A stretch of DNA of 21,863 nucleotides, taken from NCBI GenBank assembly GCA_021296435.1, contig JAGWAK010000013.1, positions 1 through 21,863 on the forward strand, read 5' to 3'. This DNA is from Acidimicrobiia bacterium (GTDB lineage Bacteria; Actinomycetota; Acidimicrobiia; Acidimicrobiales; CATQHL01). A model generated the notes under the pieces. The model worked only from the letters and a program-made list of their open reading frames with translations, was not told where the DNA came from and did no database searches. Below, piece by piece: positions 1-8,033 of this stretch. The translations under genes were made by a program, and so were the position numbers. Each line of letters begins with the position of its first letter. Within the stretch, counting starts at the first letter, position 1.

Positions 1-2
1 TC

Positions 3-1172
3 GCGCTCGCTGTGGGCCTTGTCGCCGCCGCCTGCGGAGGCGACGACTCCGACGCCGCACCAGCGGCGCCGGCGCCCGCACCCGAGCCCGCACCCGCACC
101 CGCACCCGAGCCCGCACCCGAGCCCGAGCCCGCACCCGCACCGGAACCACCACCTGAGCCCGCACCGGAACCACCACCTGAGCCCGCACCGGCCGCCTTT
201 CCCGAGACCGTCGACGTGAACGGCGACGGCCAACTCACCATCGGGTACGTCGTGGCGGGCGACCGCAACGACGGTGGCTTCTACCAGGGCCAGGTCGAAT
301 CGGTGGAGGCCATCTCCGCCGAGCGGGGCTACGCAACGATCGTCGTGGACAAAGTGAACCCGGGCGCGGCTCGGGAGGCCTTCGAGAATCTGGCCCGCCA
401 GGGCGTGGATCTCATCATCGGTGGCGGCTCGGAGTTGCGCGACGGGTTCATCCCCGTGTCGGAGGATCCGACCTTCTCGGCCTTCAACTTCTTCCTCGTG
501 GCAGGCTTCCCGCCCACCAGCGACGGCTACGCCACCGCCGCGGCCAACGAAAACCAGGCCCACTTCATGGGCGGTGTCGCCTACGGCCTGTTGCTCGAGC
601 GCACGGGCGGATCGGTCGGCTGCGTCGTGGCCGGCCCCGAACTGGACTTCGTGAAGAACATGGCCGCCTCCATGCGCGCCGGACTCAGCCACGCTCAGGA
701 CACCTACGACGTGGCAGCAGGCGCCGAGATCCCGGTCACCTTCACGGGCAACTTCGAGGACGCCGCCCTGGCGCAGGAGGCCGCCACGGCCCTGTTCGCG
801 CAGGACTGCGAGGTGGTCTACCCCTACCTCGGCGGCGCTCTCATAGCCGTCGTCAACACCGCCCTGGAGTCCGGGGTCGGGGTCGTCTCCACATCGGTCG
901 ATCTGTGCGACGCCAACTTGTTCCCCGTCGCCATGGCGATCACCTACAACCCGGCATTGTTCCTGCCCTCGGTGATCAGTTCGTTCGCAGCCGGCGAACT
1001 GGAGGAAGGCACGCAGCTGGCGGTGTACGGCGTCGGCTCCGGCCTCGGTGTCGGCAGCCGGATCTGTGATGCCGCCGGTAACGAGCAGGCGATCCTCGAC
1101 GAGGGTCGGGATGCCCTCGCCAGAGGCGACATCGATGTGAACGCGAGCATCGGCACCGACATTTCCGGGTGA
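3..1172 (+). CDS. BMP/PnrA-family substrate-binding lipoprotein (5' partial)
   Basis: Extracytoplasmic binding lipoprotein of an ABC importer of the BMP/PnrA (Med) family, whose studied members bind purine nucleosides. The frame is open to the left edge, so the true start and the first part of the signal peptide lie outside the window; 389 residues are visible. The h-region ALAVGLVAAAC ends in a lipobox with the lipidated Cys at codon 33-35. A Pro/Ala/Glu-rich linker of about 50 residues (PAPEP units) follows and probably holds the binding domain away from the membrane. The globular part begins near LTIGYVVAGDRNDGGFYQG, the usual BMP opening (strand, then an N-D-G-G-F/Y turn). Its stop overlaps the ATPase start by 4 bp (GTGA), and two matching permeases follow. 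The substrate is inferred from the family only. Confidence 0.85.
   Translation, partial: ALAVGLVAAACGGDDSDAAPAAPAPAPEPAPAPAPEPAPEPEPAPAPEPPPEPAPEPPPEPAPAAFPETVDVNGDGQLTIGYVVAGDRNDGGFYQGQVESVEAISAERGYATIVVDKVNPGAAREAFENLARQGVDLIIGGGSELRDGFIPVSEDPTFSAFNFFLVAGFPPTSDGYATAAANENQAHFMGGVAYGLLLERTGGSVGCVVAGPELDFVKNMAASMRAGLSHAQDTYDVAAGAEIPVTFTGNFEDAALAQEAATALFAQDCEVVYPYLGGALIAVVNTALESGVGVVSTSVDLCDANLFPVAMAITYNPALFLPSVISSFAAGELEEGTQLAVYGVGSGLGVGSRICDAAGNEQAILDEGRDALARGDIDVNASIGTDISG
137..192 (+). repeat. 24-bp tandem repeat inside the lipoprotein linker
   Basis: Two perfect 24-bp copies (137-160 and 161-184), followed by 8 bases of a third, encode the octapeptide PAPEPPPE. They end a longer low-complexity stretch, from about 69 onward, built of alternating CCCGAG and CCCGCA hexamers. 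Copy number of such a tract is likely to vary between strains without changing the reading frame. Confidence 0.85.
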
Positions 1173-2782
1173 GCGAGGCCAAGGCCTCGACGAGCGCAGC
1201 CGGACCAGAGGTCGTCCTCGGGCTGCGCTCGGTCAGCAAGCGATTCGGGCGCGTCGTCGCCTGCGACGACGTCTCCCTCAACGTACGCGCCGGGGAGATC
1301 CGGGGACTCCTGGGCCAGAACGGCGCCGGCAAATCCACACTCATGAAGATCGTGGCGGGCTTCGTCCGCCCCGAAGCCGGCGAGATCCGGATACGCGGCG
1401 AGACCCTCGGGTTCGGCGACCCGGTGATCGCCGCCGAGCGAGGAATCGCCATGGTGCACCAGCACTTCAGTCTGGTGGGGCCCATGCCGGTCTGGAAGAA
1501 CGTCACGCTGTCTGACCGCGGGCATAAGAAGGTCGACCGCACCGGCACATCACGCCAAATCCGCGAGATCGGTCAGCGCTACGGGCTCGACGTGGACCCC
1601 GACGCGATCGTCGACGACCTGGCGGTCGGCGAACGCCAGAGGGTCGAACTGCTCAAGTGCCTGCGGCGCCAGCCCGACATCCTGATCCTGGACGAGCCCA
1701 CCTCGGTCCTGACCCGCGAGGAGTCCACAGCCCTCTTCGGTGTGCTCAGGCGGCTCGCCCGCGAGCGGGGACAATCTGTGGTCCTCATCAGCCACGAACT
1801 GGAGGAAATGCTCGAGGTGACCGACCGCGTCACCGTGCTCCGCGACGGCCGCGTCGTCTCCACCGTGGAGTCGGCCGAGGCGAGCCCCGACTCGCTGGCG
1901 CAAGAGATGTTGGGGCACGACGTCACCGTTCCGGCCGAAGTTCTGGGCCTGACCCTTGACGAGCCGGGCAAAGCCGCCGGCGTGCCCGGCTCGCTTCCGG
2001 CACGGTCTGGTGTGCCGTCAGGCCACAGGGCCGCTGTGCTGGAACTCAGCGACATCACCGTCGCCTCGGCGGTCGGTCACAAGCTCCTCGACGGTGTGAG
2101 CCTGGATGTCGGCGAAGGTGAGATTCTGGGTGTGGCCGGCGTGGCGGGCAACGGTCAAGAGGAATTGACGGGCCTGCTCTCCAACCTCATCCGTCCCGAC
2201 GGCGGTGAGGTCCGCGTCGAGGGCCGGACCATCCAGACCGGGCGGGGCCGGCAACTCAGCCGAGCTGGCGTTGGCGTGATCCCGGCCGATCGGCACGACA
2301 GCGGCTGTGTGCTGGAAATGAGCGTGGCGGAGAACATCGCGCTGGGAAGTCTGGACGGCATGGTCCGCTGGGGTGTCGTACAGCAGCAGAAGCTGCATCA
2401 ACTGACCCAGCGCCTCGTCGGAGATTTCCGGATCATCACCTCCAGCCTGAGTGCCCCGCTGCGTTCCCTCTCCGGCGGCAACCAGCAGCGGGTGGTCCTC
2501 GCCCGGGAGTTGGCGCGCAGACCGTGTGTTCTGGTGGCAGCAGAGCCCACACAAGGACTGGACATCGGCGCCCGGGGCTACATCTGGGACCGTCTGCGCG
2601 AGGCCGCCGCCGGGGGGACGGGCATCCTGCTGCTCTCCAGCGATCTCGCCGAGATCATGGCTCTGTCGCATCGGGTGGCGGTGATCAACCGCGGGCGCAT
2701 CGTCAGCACGATGGCCCGCGCCGACGTGGACCTCGCCGAACTGGGTCGGATGATGGGGGCCCGCACCCATGACCGCCGCTGA
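1169..2782 (+). CDS. ABC transporter ATP-binding protein, double NBD (nucleoside/sugar type)
   Basis: Energy-coupling ATPase of the BMP-dependent importer, 537 residues with two nucleotide-binding domains in one chain, as in YufO/NupO and RbsA/MglA. In the first domain: Walker A GQNGAGKS at 49-56, Q-loop Q98, a signature region reading AVGERQ near 152-157, and Walker B ILILDEPT with D175 and E176. In the second domain: Walker A is degenerate (GVAGNGQEEL), the signature is a clean LSGGNQQR at 434-441, and the Walker B position reads VLVAAEPT, lacking the usual Asp. This asymmetry is normal for the family, where the second site is weak. The GTG start overlaps the lipoprotein stop (GTGA), and the end overlaps the next permease by 14 bp, indicating one operon. 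Confidence 0.92.
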   Translation: MSEAKASTSAAGPEVVLGLRSVSKRFGRVVACDDVSLNVRAGEIRGLLGQNGAGKSTLMKIVAGFVRPEAGEIRIRGETLGFGDPVIAAERGIAMVHQHFSLVGPMPVWKNVTLSDRGHKKVDRTGTSRQIREIGQRYGLDVDPDAIVDDLAVGERQRVELLKCLRRQPDILILDEPTSVLTREESTALFGVLRRLARERGQSVVLISHELEEMLEVTDRVTVLRDGRVVSTVESAEASPDSLAQEMLGHDVTVPAEVLGLTLDEPGKAAGVPGSLPARSGVPSGHRAAVLELSDITVASAVGHKLLDGVSLDVGEGEILGVAGVAGNGQEELTGLLSNLIRPDGGEVRVEGRTIQTGRGRQLSRAGVGVIPADRHDSGCVLEMSVAENIALGSLDGMVRWGVVQQQKLHQLTQRLVGDFRIITSSLSAPLRSLSGGNQQRVVLARELARRPCVLVAAEPTQGLDIGARGYIWDRLREAAAGGTGILLLSSDLAEIMALSHRVAVINRGRIVSTMARADVDLAELGRMMGARTHDRR

Positions 2783-3917
2783 GACCACGCCCGAGCAGTC
2801 GGGCACCACCGTCGCGGTGCGACCACCACGGCTGCCGCTGTCCGAATACCTCCGGGTGGGCGCCCTGCTGGTCGCCTCGATGGCCGCGGCCATCGGCTGC
2901 GCGGCGCTGCTGCTGTCGGTCACCGGAAGCTCGCCGGCCACCGTCTTCCGCGCCATGGTGACCGGGAGCGTCGGCTCGCGTGTGGCCCTCACGGCAACCC
3001 TCAACCACGCGGGACCCATCCTGTTGGTTGCACTCGGCGCGCTGGTGGCGACGCGCAGTGGGCTACTCAACATCGGCCAGGAGGGCCAGATCTCCATCGG
3101 CGCGTTGTTCGGCGTCGCCGTCGGGCTCGCCGTGCAGGCACCGCGTGGCATCACCTTGCTCCTCATCGGGGCGACGGCCGCGGCGGCTGGAGCGCTCTGG
3201 GCCTCGCTCGCCTCAGTCCTGCGCTTCACGCGTGGCGGCAGCGAGGTGATCACGACCCTGCTACTCAACTTCGTGGGGTTCCAAGTGGTCTCTTTCGCCG
3301 TCAACAGGCCCTGGCTCCTGCAGGAAGATCTCCCTGAAGGCTCGATCCTGTCTGCCAGCCCGCAGTCGAACCCGCTGCCCCCTGCCGGGCACCTGCCCAC
3401 GCTGGCGCAGGGTCCTGGGTTCCGGCTCAATTCAGGAATCACCGTGGCCGTCGGCCTTGCTCTGGTGCTGGCGTTCCTGCTGGCGCGTACCCGCTGGGGA
3501 TTCGAGTTGCGCACCGTGGGCCTCAACCCGCGGGCTGCCCGGCGATCCGGGGTCTCACCAGCACGCGTGGGAAGCGGGGCCCTGGCGCTCTCGGGCGCCC
3601 TCGCAGGGTTGGCGGGCGGCGTCCTGCTCAGCGGCACCGCATTCCGCGTCAATGACGGGTTCTCCAACAACTACGGCTGGGAGGGGCTTCTGGCCGCACT
3701 GGTCGCCGGATCCGTGACCCTCGCTGTCATCCCAAGTTCGTTGCTCTTCGGAGCATTGCGTGCAGGAAGCGGCGTCCTGGCCGCGACCGGCGTTAGCCCG
3801 ACGATCGTGGGCGCCGTACAGGCGCTCGTGGTGATCGCTGTCACTCTGCCACTGCTCTACCTGAACCGCCGGCGCTTGCGCGCCCTGGTGCAGCGCACCG
3901 GCGTGAGCCGAACGTGA
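2769..3917 (+). CDS. ABC transporter permease 1 (BPD_transp_2 family)
   Basis: Inner-membrane permease, 382 residues, of the family containing YufP/NupP and RbsC. After a polar N-terminus of about 30 residues there are repeated hydrophobic helices. The family hallmark LNIGQEGQ, between transmembrane segments, lies at about residues 100-107, and a conserved RSGVSPARV-type cytoplasmic loop sits near the middle. It is the longer of the two permeases, as expected for the first member of this pair. The ATG lies inside the end of the ATPase gene (14-bp overlap), so expression is probably translationally coupled. Together with the second permease it should form the membrane channel; the exact substrate is not visible from sequence. 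Confidence 0.9.
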   Translation: MTAAETTPEQSGTTVAVRPPRLPLSEYLRVGALLVASMAAAIGCAALLLSVTGSSPATVFRAMVTGSVGSRVALTATLNHAGPILLVALGALVATRSGLLNIGQEGQISIGALFGVAVGLAVQAPRGITLLLIGATAAAAGALWASLASVLRFTRGGSEVITTLLLNFVGFQVVSFAVNRPWLLQEDLPEGSILSASPQSNPLPPAGHLPTLAQGPGFRLNSGITVAVGLALVLAFLLARTRWGFELRTVGLNPRAARRSGVSPARVGSGALALSGALAGLAGGVLLSGTAFRVNDGFSNNYGWEGLLAALVAGSVTLAVIPSSLLFGALRAGSGVLAATGVSPTIVGAVQALVVIAVTLPLLYLNRRRLRALVQRTGVSRT

Positions 3918-3960
3918 CCTTCACGCTGCTCGCCAACCGCGCGCTGTCGGTGCTGTCGAA

Positions 3961-4881
3961 GTGGACACTCCGATGATCGACAACATCACGCTCATTGTGG
4001 ACAGCAGCGTCCGCATTGCGGCCACCCTGCTCTTCGCCGCACTGGGCGAACTCGTGGCTGAACGCGCCGGCACGCTGAACATCTCCGTCGAGGGAGCCAT
4101 GCTGTCGAGCGCGTTCGCGGCGGCCTACGGCAGTCACGCCACCGGATCCGCCTACTACGGGTTTCTCATCGGCGTGGCCGTGGGCATCGTCGTGTCCCTC
4201 GTTCAGGCGAACCTCTCGCACCGGATTCGCATCAACCAGTTCGTCACCGGTCTCGTTCTCAACCTGCTGGCGATCGGCGTTACCAGCTTCCTGCTGGCCG
4301 AGGTGAAGATGGCTCCGGTGCAGTTCGGACTCGTCCGGATCCCCGGGCTGGCCTCGATACCGATCATCGGAGACGCACTCTTCGAGCAGAGAGCACCCTT
4401 CTTCCTGCTCTACGGGCTCGTCCCGCTCGTTTGGTGGGTGTTGAAGCGATCCCGCTGGGGCCTCGAGTTGAACGCCGTGGGAGAGAATCCCACCGCCGCC
4501 GACGCCAACGGCATACCGGTGGACGTGCGGCGTCGCCAAGCCATCTACTTCGGCGGACTGCTGGCCGGCATTTCCGGTGCGTACCTGTCGGTGGGCCTGA
4601 TCGGCGCCTTCACGCCGAACATGACGGCGCTACGGGGATTCATCGCCATCGCCGCGGTGATCTTCGGTGGCTGGACCCTCTCCGGAACCGTGGCCGGCAC
4701 CCTGCTGTTCGGTGGCGCGGAGGCTCTGCGAGTGTCGTTGCCTGCTCTGGGCGTGACGATCACGCCGCAGGTGCTGATCGCCCTCCCCTACCTGGCCGCG
4801 ATCGCGGCGATCGCCGTGCTGAGCCAGCGCCGCCGTCAACCGGCAGCGCTGGGTCAGACGTTCGGGCGAGGAATCTCCTAA
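3961..4881 (+). CDS. ABC transporter permease 2 (BPD_transp_2 family)
   Basis: Second permease of the importer, 306 residues, similar to YufQ/NupQ. The hallmark LNISVEGAML is at about residues 39-48, and the cytoplasmic loop ENPTAADANGI matches the family's G-x-N-x-x-A-A-x-x-x-G-I pattern. The frame is open upstream but offers no start codon before GTG 3961. ATG 3973, four codons later, is an equally good start because neither has a clear Shine-Dalgarno sequence. A 43-bp gap separates it from permease 1. It ends the plus-strand operon and faces the Rieske operon tail to tail. Confidence 0.9.
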   Translation: MDTPMIDNITLIVDSSVRIAATLLFAALGELVAERAGTLNISVEGAMLSSAFAAAYGSHATGSAYYGFLIGVAVGIVVSLVQANLSHRIRINQFVTGLVLNLLAIGVTSFLLAEVKMAPVQFGLVRIPGLASIPIIGDALFEQRAPFFLLYGLVPLVWWVLKRSRWGLELNAVGENPTAADANGIPVDVRRRQAIYFGGLLAGISGAYLSVGLIGAFTPNMTALRGFIAIAAVIFGGWTLSGTVAGTLLFGGAEALRVSLPALGVTITPQVLIALPYLAAIAAIAVLSQRRRQPAALGQTFGRGIS

Positions 4882-4898
4882 CCACCGCGCCCGGCGGA

Positions 4899-4914
4899 GG
4901 CCCACAGGTGGGCC
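4899..4914. terminator. Short perfect palindrome between convergent operons
   Basis: GGCCCAC and GTGGGCC are separated by 2 bases, giving a GC-only 6-bp stem with a 4-base loop. It lies 17 bp past the importer stop and about 28 bp past the Rieske operon stop on the other strand. The position suits a bidirectional terminator, but there is no T tract on either side, so the call is tentative. Confidence 0.35.
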
Positions 4915-4942
4915 CGTTCGCTGGATCCGAGAATCTGCCCAA

Positions 4943-6109
4943 TCAGGCGCCGTTGGGCCAGTGCCGTTCGTAGCGAGTCACGAGCCAGCGATTGAACTGC
5001 GCCAGCGTCTCCTCCTGCCACGAGTAGCGCCCGCGCGGTGCGAACACCGAGCCGAGTCCGATCTGCACCATCTCGTCTGCGTAGATGTCCTGCACGTTGA
5101 AGTTGTTCACGCCTTGCTCGGCCTGCTCGAAGAGGTATTCGAACATCGGATCGGCCAACGCCGACGGTTCGAAGCAATACCCGATGTGGATCGTGATCTC
5201 ACCGGGACCGTCGGGACTGATGATGAAGTAGGCGATCTCGTCGGGAACGATGGCCAGTGAGAGCGTCGGCGGGATGAGCACGAACCCGCCGCGCTTGCGT
5301 TGGTCGTCGGTGAGGTTGCTGAACACCGGTAGGAGGCATTTCTTGGTCGGATTGAACGAGCCGTCGATGTCGGTGAAGTGCTGGATACGGCCGATCGCGC
5401 CATCGTCGGAATCCCAGGGCAGGTAATCGTTGAGGTGGCTGGGGGCGAACGTCTGCAGTGGGCCGTGCAACCGGCTTGCGTGGTACGGATCGTTGAAGTT
5501 CTCCATCATGACCTTCCAGTTCCACTGGAGGCCGGGAAGAGTCTTCCCCTCACGCGTCACCGTCTCCGGAAGGTCGTAGTTCTCCAGCATGGCGTCGATC
5601 TTGGCGAGCGACGGTCCCAAGGGCTCGGCGTCGGGATCGAGGTTGCAGAACACGAAGCCCTGCCACAACTCCGTCCGGAGCCGCGGCAGGCCGTGGTCGT
5701 CCTTGTCGAATCCCACGGCCCGCTCCATGGCCGGTGCCCCCAGCAGGGTTCCGTCCAGACCGTAGGACCAGTGGTGGTAGGGGCAGGTGAACCGGCGGGT
5801 GTTGCCGGAGCCCTCGACCAGCACCATGCCCCGGTGCTGGCAGACGGCGGAAATGACACCCACGCCGCCGTCTGCGTCGCGCAGCAGAATCAACGGCTCA
5901 CCGGCGATGGTGATGCAACGGAAATCGCCCGGCTCGGGCACCTGGTCGACCCGACCCACGCACAGCCACTCGTGCCGGAAGATGGATTGCCGCTCGAACT
6001 CGTAGAACTCCTGTGAGGTGTAGATGAGAGGCGGCAGCAGGCGCGCCTCGTTGACCGCCTTCGTGGAGGCGGCGAACGACTCGCGTAGTTCGGTCGTCAG
6101 CACGGTCAT
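4943..6109 (-). CDS. Rieske non-heme iron oxygenase, alpha subunit (copy 1, bridging Asp)
   Basis: Ring-hydroxylating-type oxygenase alpha subunit, 388 residues. The Rieske [2Fe-2S] ligands are C90-x-H92 and C109-x2-H112. The mononuclear iron site follows the D-x2-H-x4-H pattern (D207, H210, H215), with the third ligand probably D341 in NVQDIYADE. D207 is the residue that usually bridges electrons from the neighbouring Rieske centre. The open frame extends 52 codons further upstream, but ATG 6109 is preferred: it has a purine-rich AGGGGG about 6 nt upstream and lies 2 bp after the SnoaL-like gene's stop. The substrate is unknown. No ferredoxin or reductase is encoded nearby, so electrons must come from a partner elsewhere. 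Confidence 0.88.
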   Translation of the reverse strand: MTVLTTELRESFAASTKAVNEARLLPPLIYTSQEFYEFERQSIFRHEWLCVGRVDQVPEPGDFRCITIAGEPLILLRDADGGVGVISAVCQHRGMVLVEGSGNTRRFTCPYHHWSYGLDGTLLGAPAMERAVGFDKDDHGLPRLRTELWQGFVFCNLDPDAEPLGPSLAKIDAMLENYDLPETVTREGKTLPGLQWNWKVMMENFNDPYHASRLHGPLQTFAPSHLNDYLPWDSDDGAIGRIQHFTDIDGSFNPTKKCLLPVFSNLTDDQRKRGGFVLIPPTLSLAIVPDEIAYFIISPDGPGEITIHIGYCFEPSALADPMFEYLFEQAEQGVNNFNVQDIYADEMVQIGLGSVFAPRGRYSWQEETLAQFNRWLVTRYERHWPNGA

Positions 6110-6111
6110 GC

Positions 6112-6678
6112 CTAACCCCCTGTGGTGTGTTCGTCCCCCGGCGCTGCCGCGCACGGCTGCGCCACGCGCTCGAGGGTCACCGGCGACACGAACCTGGTCC
6201 GCGCCCAGCCCTCCTCGTAGGGACAGATCACCCGATCCTCGAAGCGAATGTGGGCGATCTTCCACTCGCCGTCGAGCCTTCTGAAGTCATTCTCGTAGAG
6301 CGCGATGAGCCACACGGCGGTCTCTCTGTCGAACAGGGTGGCCGCCTCCAGGGCGTGCCAGCGCCCTCGGGCGGTGGTTCCGTCGGAGGAGACGTCGACG
6401 ACGGGGTTCGTGAGGAAGTGGGCCGTGAACGGGAGCATCGACGGGTTTCCGCGGAACATCTCCGTGATCTCGTCGAGACCGTCCGCCCTGAACTCCGCCA
6501 GATTCCCCCTGCCCTCCCAGACCGCGTCCGGCGCGAAGAATCCCGCGGTCACGTCCGCGTCCTTGATGACATCGATGGCGTGGACGTAGCTGTGCATGAG
6601 CCGCTCGATGGCGCGTGCGGCCTCGATGCGCCCGAGACGTCGCTCGATCGCCTCCAGCCGCCCTCGAAGATCATCCAC
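6112..6678 (-). CDS. SnoaL/NTF2-like domain protein
   Basis: Small cone-fold (NTF2-like) protein, 188 residues, matching the SnoaL-like pattern: an N-terminal helix (AARAIERLMHSYVHAID), FFAPDAVWEGRG, a G-x-x-x-I-x-x-M-F segment, AHFLTNPVVDV, and C-terminal strands ending GEWKIAHIRFE. A charged helix (residues 1-25, DDLRGRLEAIERRLGRIEAAR) may be a coiled coil. A longer in-frame ORF reaches into the upstream Rieske gene, but GTG 6678 has a strong GAGGAG 7-8 nt upstream and is the better start. It sits between two Rieske alpha genes. Beta subunits of ring-hydroxylating oxygenases share this fold, so a beta-subunit-like or dehydratase/isomerase role is possible; neither is shown. Confidence 0.8.
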   Translation of the reverse strand: MDDLRGRLEAIERRLGRIEAARAIERLMHSYVHAIDVIKDADVTAGFFAPDAVWEGRGNLAEFRADGLDEITEMFRGNPSMLPFTAHFLTNPVVDVSSDGTTARGRWHALEAATLFDRETAVWLIALYENDFRRLDGEWKIAHIRFEDRVICPYEEGWARTRFVSPVTLERVAQPCAAAPGDEHTTGG

Positions 6679-6728
6679 TTGCGTGCTCCTCAGGCTCGAG
6701 CTGATCGACCGGACTCTCCTTCTGACCC

Positions 6729-7928
6729 TCAGAGGAGTGCATGGCTCTCCGCATATGCCCGATACCTCTCGTACAGCCACCTGTTCAACTGCGCCACGGT
6801 GGTCTCCTTCCAGGAGAAGCGGCCGCGGGGGGCGAAGCGGGACCGGAGGCCCTTCTGCACAGCCGTGTCAGCCACGACGTCCTGATCGTTGTACATCATG
6901 ATCCCGTCGACGATCCAATCGATGATCTTCCCGAAATTCCGGACCTGCAAGGCCTCCGGCGGCACGCAGAGACCCACCCGAATGGTGATCCGGTTGGCCC
7001 CCCCGGGCAGGACGAGGAAATAGAACATGTGGTCGGGAACCAGACCCAGCGGCATCATCGGCGGGATCATGGCGAACATGACCCGGTTCCTCTGATCCTC
7101 GGTGAGCGTCGGGATCGGAGGCAGGAGAGCCTTGTGGAGCGGGTTGAACGCGCCGTCGGCCCGGTCGAACCCGGTCGGGTGCATGATCACGTTCTCGTCG
7201 GGAGTGTGCTCCACGAACCCGTGGCCGAGGGCGAAGTCGTGGATGCCCTTGTGGAGGAAGGCATTGTGGTACGGCTCCATGAAGTTCTCGAGCATCACCT
7301 TCCAGTTCCACGGATAGTCGGGAATGTCCATGGTCGGAAGGCTCACCATCTCCGACACGCCGTAGTTCGCCATCTCGTCGGCGAGTTGGGTCAGGGTCGG
7401 CGCGAGCGGGGGCGGATCGGGCTCGAAGTGGGCGAACACGAACCCTTGCCAGACCTCGACGGACAGTTGCGGGAGGCAGATCTCGTCGCGGTTGAAGTTG
7501 TTGGTGCGGTTCATCTCCGGGGCGTGCCGCAGCCGGCCACGCAGGTCGAACGACCAGAAGTGCAGGGGGCAGCGGAACAATCCGGTCTCCTTGTGCCCCG
7601 CGTCCTCCGCCAGCAGGTGGCCTCGATGCTGGCAGACCGCCGACATCACCCGGATCTGCTCCTCGTCGTCCATCACGACCAGGAGCGGGTCGTCGTTGAT
7701 GGTGACCGTGAAGTAGTCGCCGGGCGCCTTCAAGAAGTCGGCGCGCCCGACACAGAGCCATGAGCGGGAGTAGATGGCCTCCTTCTCGAAGGCGAACCAC
7801 TCCTCCGACGTGTAGAACTCCGGCGGGAAGTAGCAGCCGTCGGCCACATCGCCGACGGAGGGCTGCATCGACTCGAAACGCTCGGCATTGATGAGATGTC
7901 CGAACCGCTGCTGCGAGCTCGCGAACAT
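6729..7928 (-). CDS. Rieske non-heme iron oxygenase, alpha subunit (copy 2, bridging Glu)
   Basis: First gene of the minus-strand oxygenase operon, 399 residues. Rieske ligands: C99-x-H101 and C120-x2-H123. Catalytic iron site: E218-x2-H221-x4-H226, third ligand probably D350 in NDQDVVADT. The bridging position is Glu where most family members, and copy 1 in this operon, have Asp. Carnitine monooxygenase CntA is a characterised member with Glu there. ATG 7928 is supported by GAGAGGA about 7 nt upstream. It aligns with copy 1 through the whole length (WLCVGR, SAVCQHRG, NWKVMxENF, FAPRGRxSW, NRWL), so the two are paralogues. No reductase is adjacent. Confidence 0.88.
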   Translation of the reverse strand: MFASSQQRFGHLINAERFESMQPSVGDVADGCYFPPEFYTSEEWFAFEKEAIYSRSWLCVGRADFLKAPGDYFTVTINDDPLLVVMDDEEQIRVMSAVCQHRGHLLAEDAGHKETGLFRCPLHFWSFDLRGRLRHAPEMNRTNNFNRDEICLPQLSVEVWQGFVFAHFEPDPPPLAPTLTQLADEMANYGVSEMVSLPTMDIPDYPWNWKVMLENFMEPYHNAFLHKGIHDFALGHGFVEHTPDENVIMHPTGFDRADGAFNPLHKALLPPIPTLTEDQRNRVMFAMIPPMMPLGLVPDHMFYFLVLPGGANRITIRVGLCVPPEALQVRNFGKIIDWIVDGIMMYNDQDVVADTAVQKGLRSRFAPRGRFSWKETTVAQLNRWLYERYRAYAESHALL

Positions 7929-7977
7929 GACGTTTCCTCTCCAGAGCGCAGCGGCTCACCGATCTATCCTGCCTGCG

Positions 7978-7995
7978 GGCGGTGACTCGACCGCC
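7978..7995. promoter_or_regulatory. Inverted repeat, candidate operator in the Rieske leader
   Basis: GGCGGT-6 bp-ACCGCC is a perfect 6+6 inverted repeat located immediately downstream of the predicted transcription start. It could be a repressor site or a leader hairpin. No regulator gene is adjacent in the window. Confidence 0.35.
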
Positions 7996-8004
7996 TACCG
8001 CGGA

Positions 8005-8033
8005 ATTATGCTCCCCGCCTGCGCGCTGCACAA
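8005..8033 (-). promoter_or_regulatory. Predicted promoter of the Rieske operon
   Basis: Reading the minus strand, TTGTGC (8033-8028) and CATAAT (8010-8005) are separated by exactly 17 bp. The -10 element matches TATAAT at 5 of 6 positions; the -35 keeps only TTG. Transcription would start near 7998, leaving a leader of about 70 nt before ATG 7928. This is the most AT-rich hexamer in the 450-bp gap. Confidence 0.5.

Noticed and set aside
137..192. The tandem repeats near the left edge as a CRISPR array
   Set aside because: The units are contiguous without spacers and lie in frame within a coding sequence.
2018..3670. Minus-strand open frame of 550 codons opposite the ABC ATPase and permease
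   Set aside because: It is antisense to two well-supported transporter genes and shows no domain.
6741..7763. Plus-strand open frame of 340 codons opposite Rieske copy 2
   Set aside because: The composition (Val/His/Asp/Arg-rich) is typical of an antisense shadow and the Rieske gene on the other strand has every catalytic motif.
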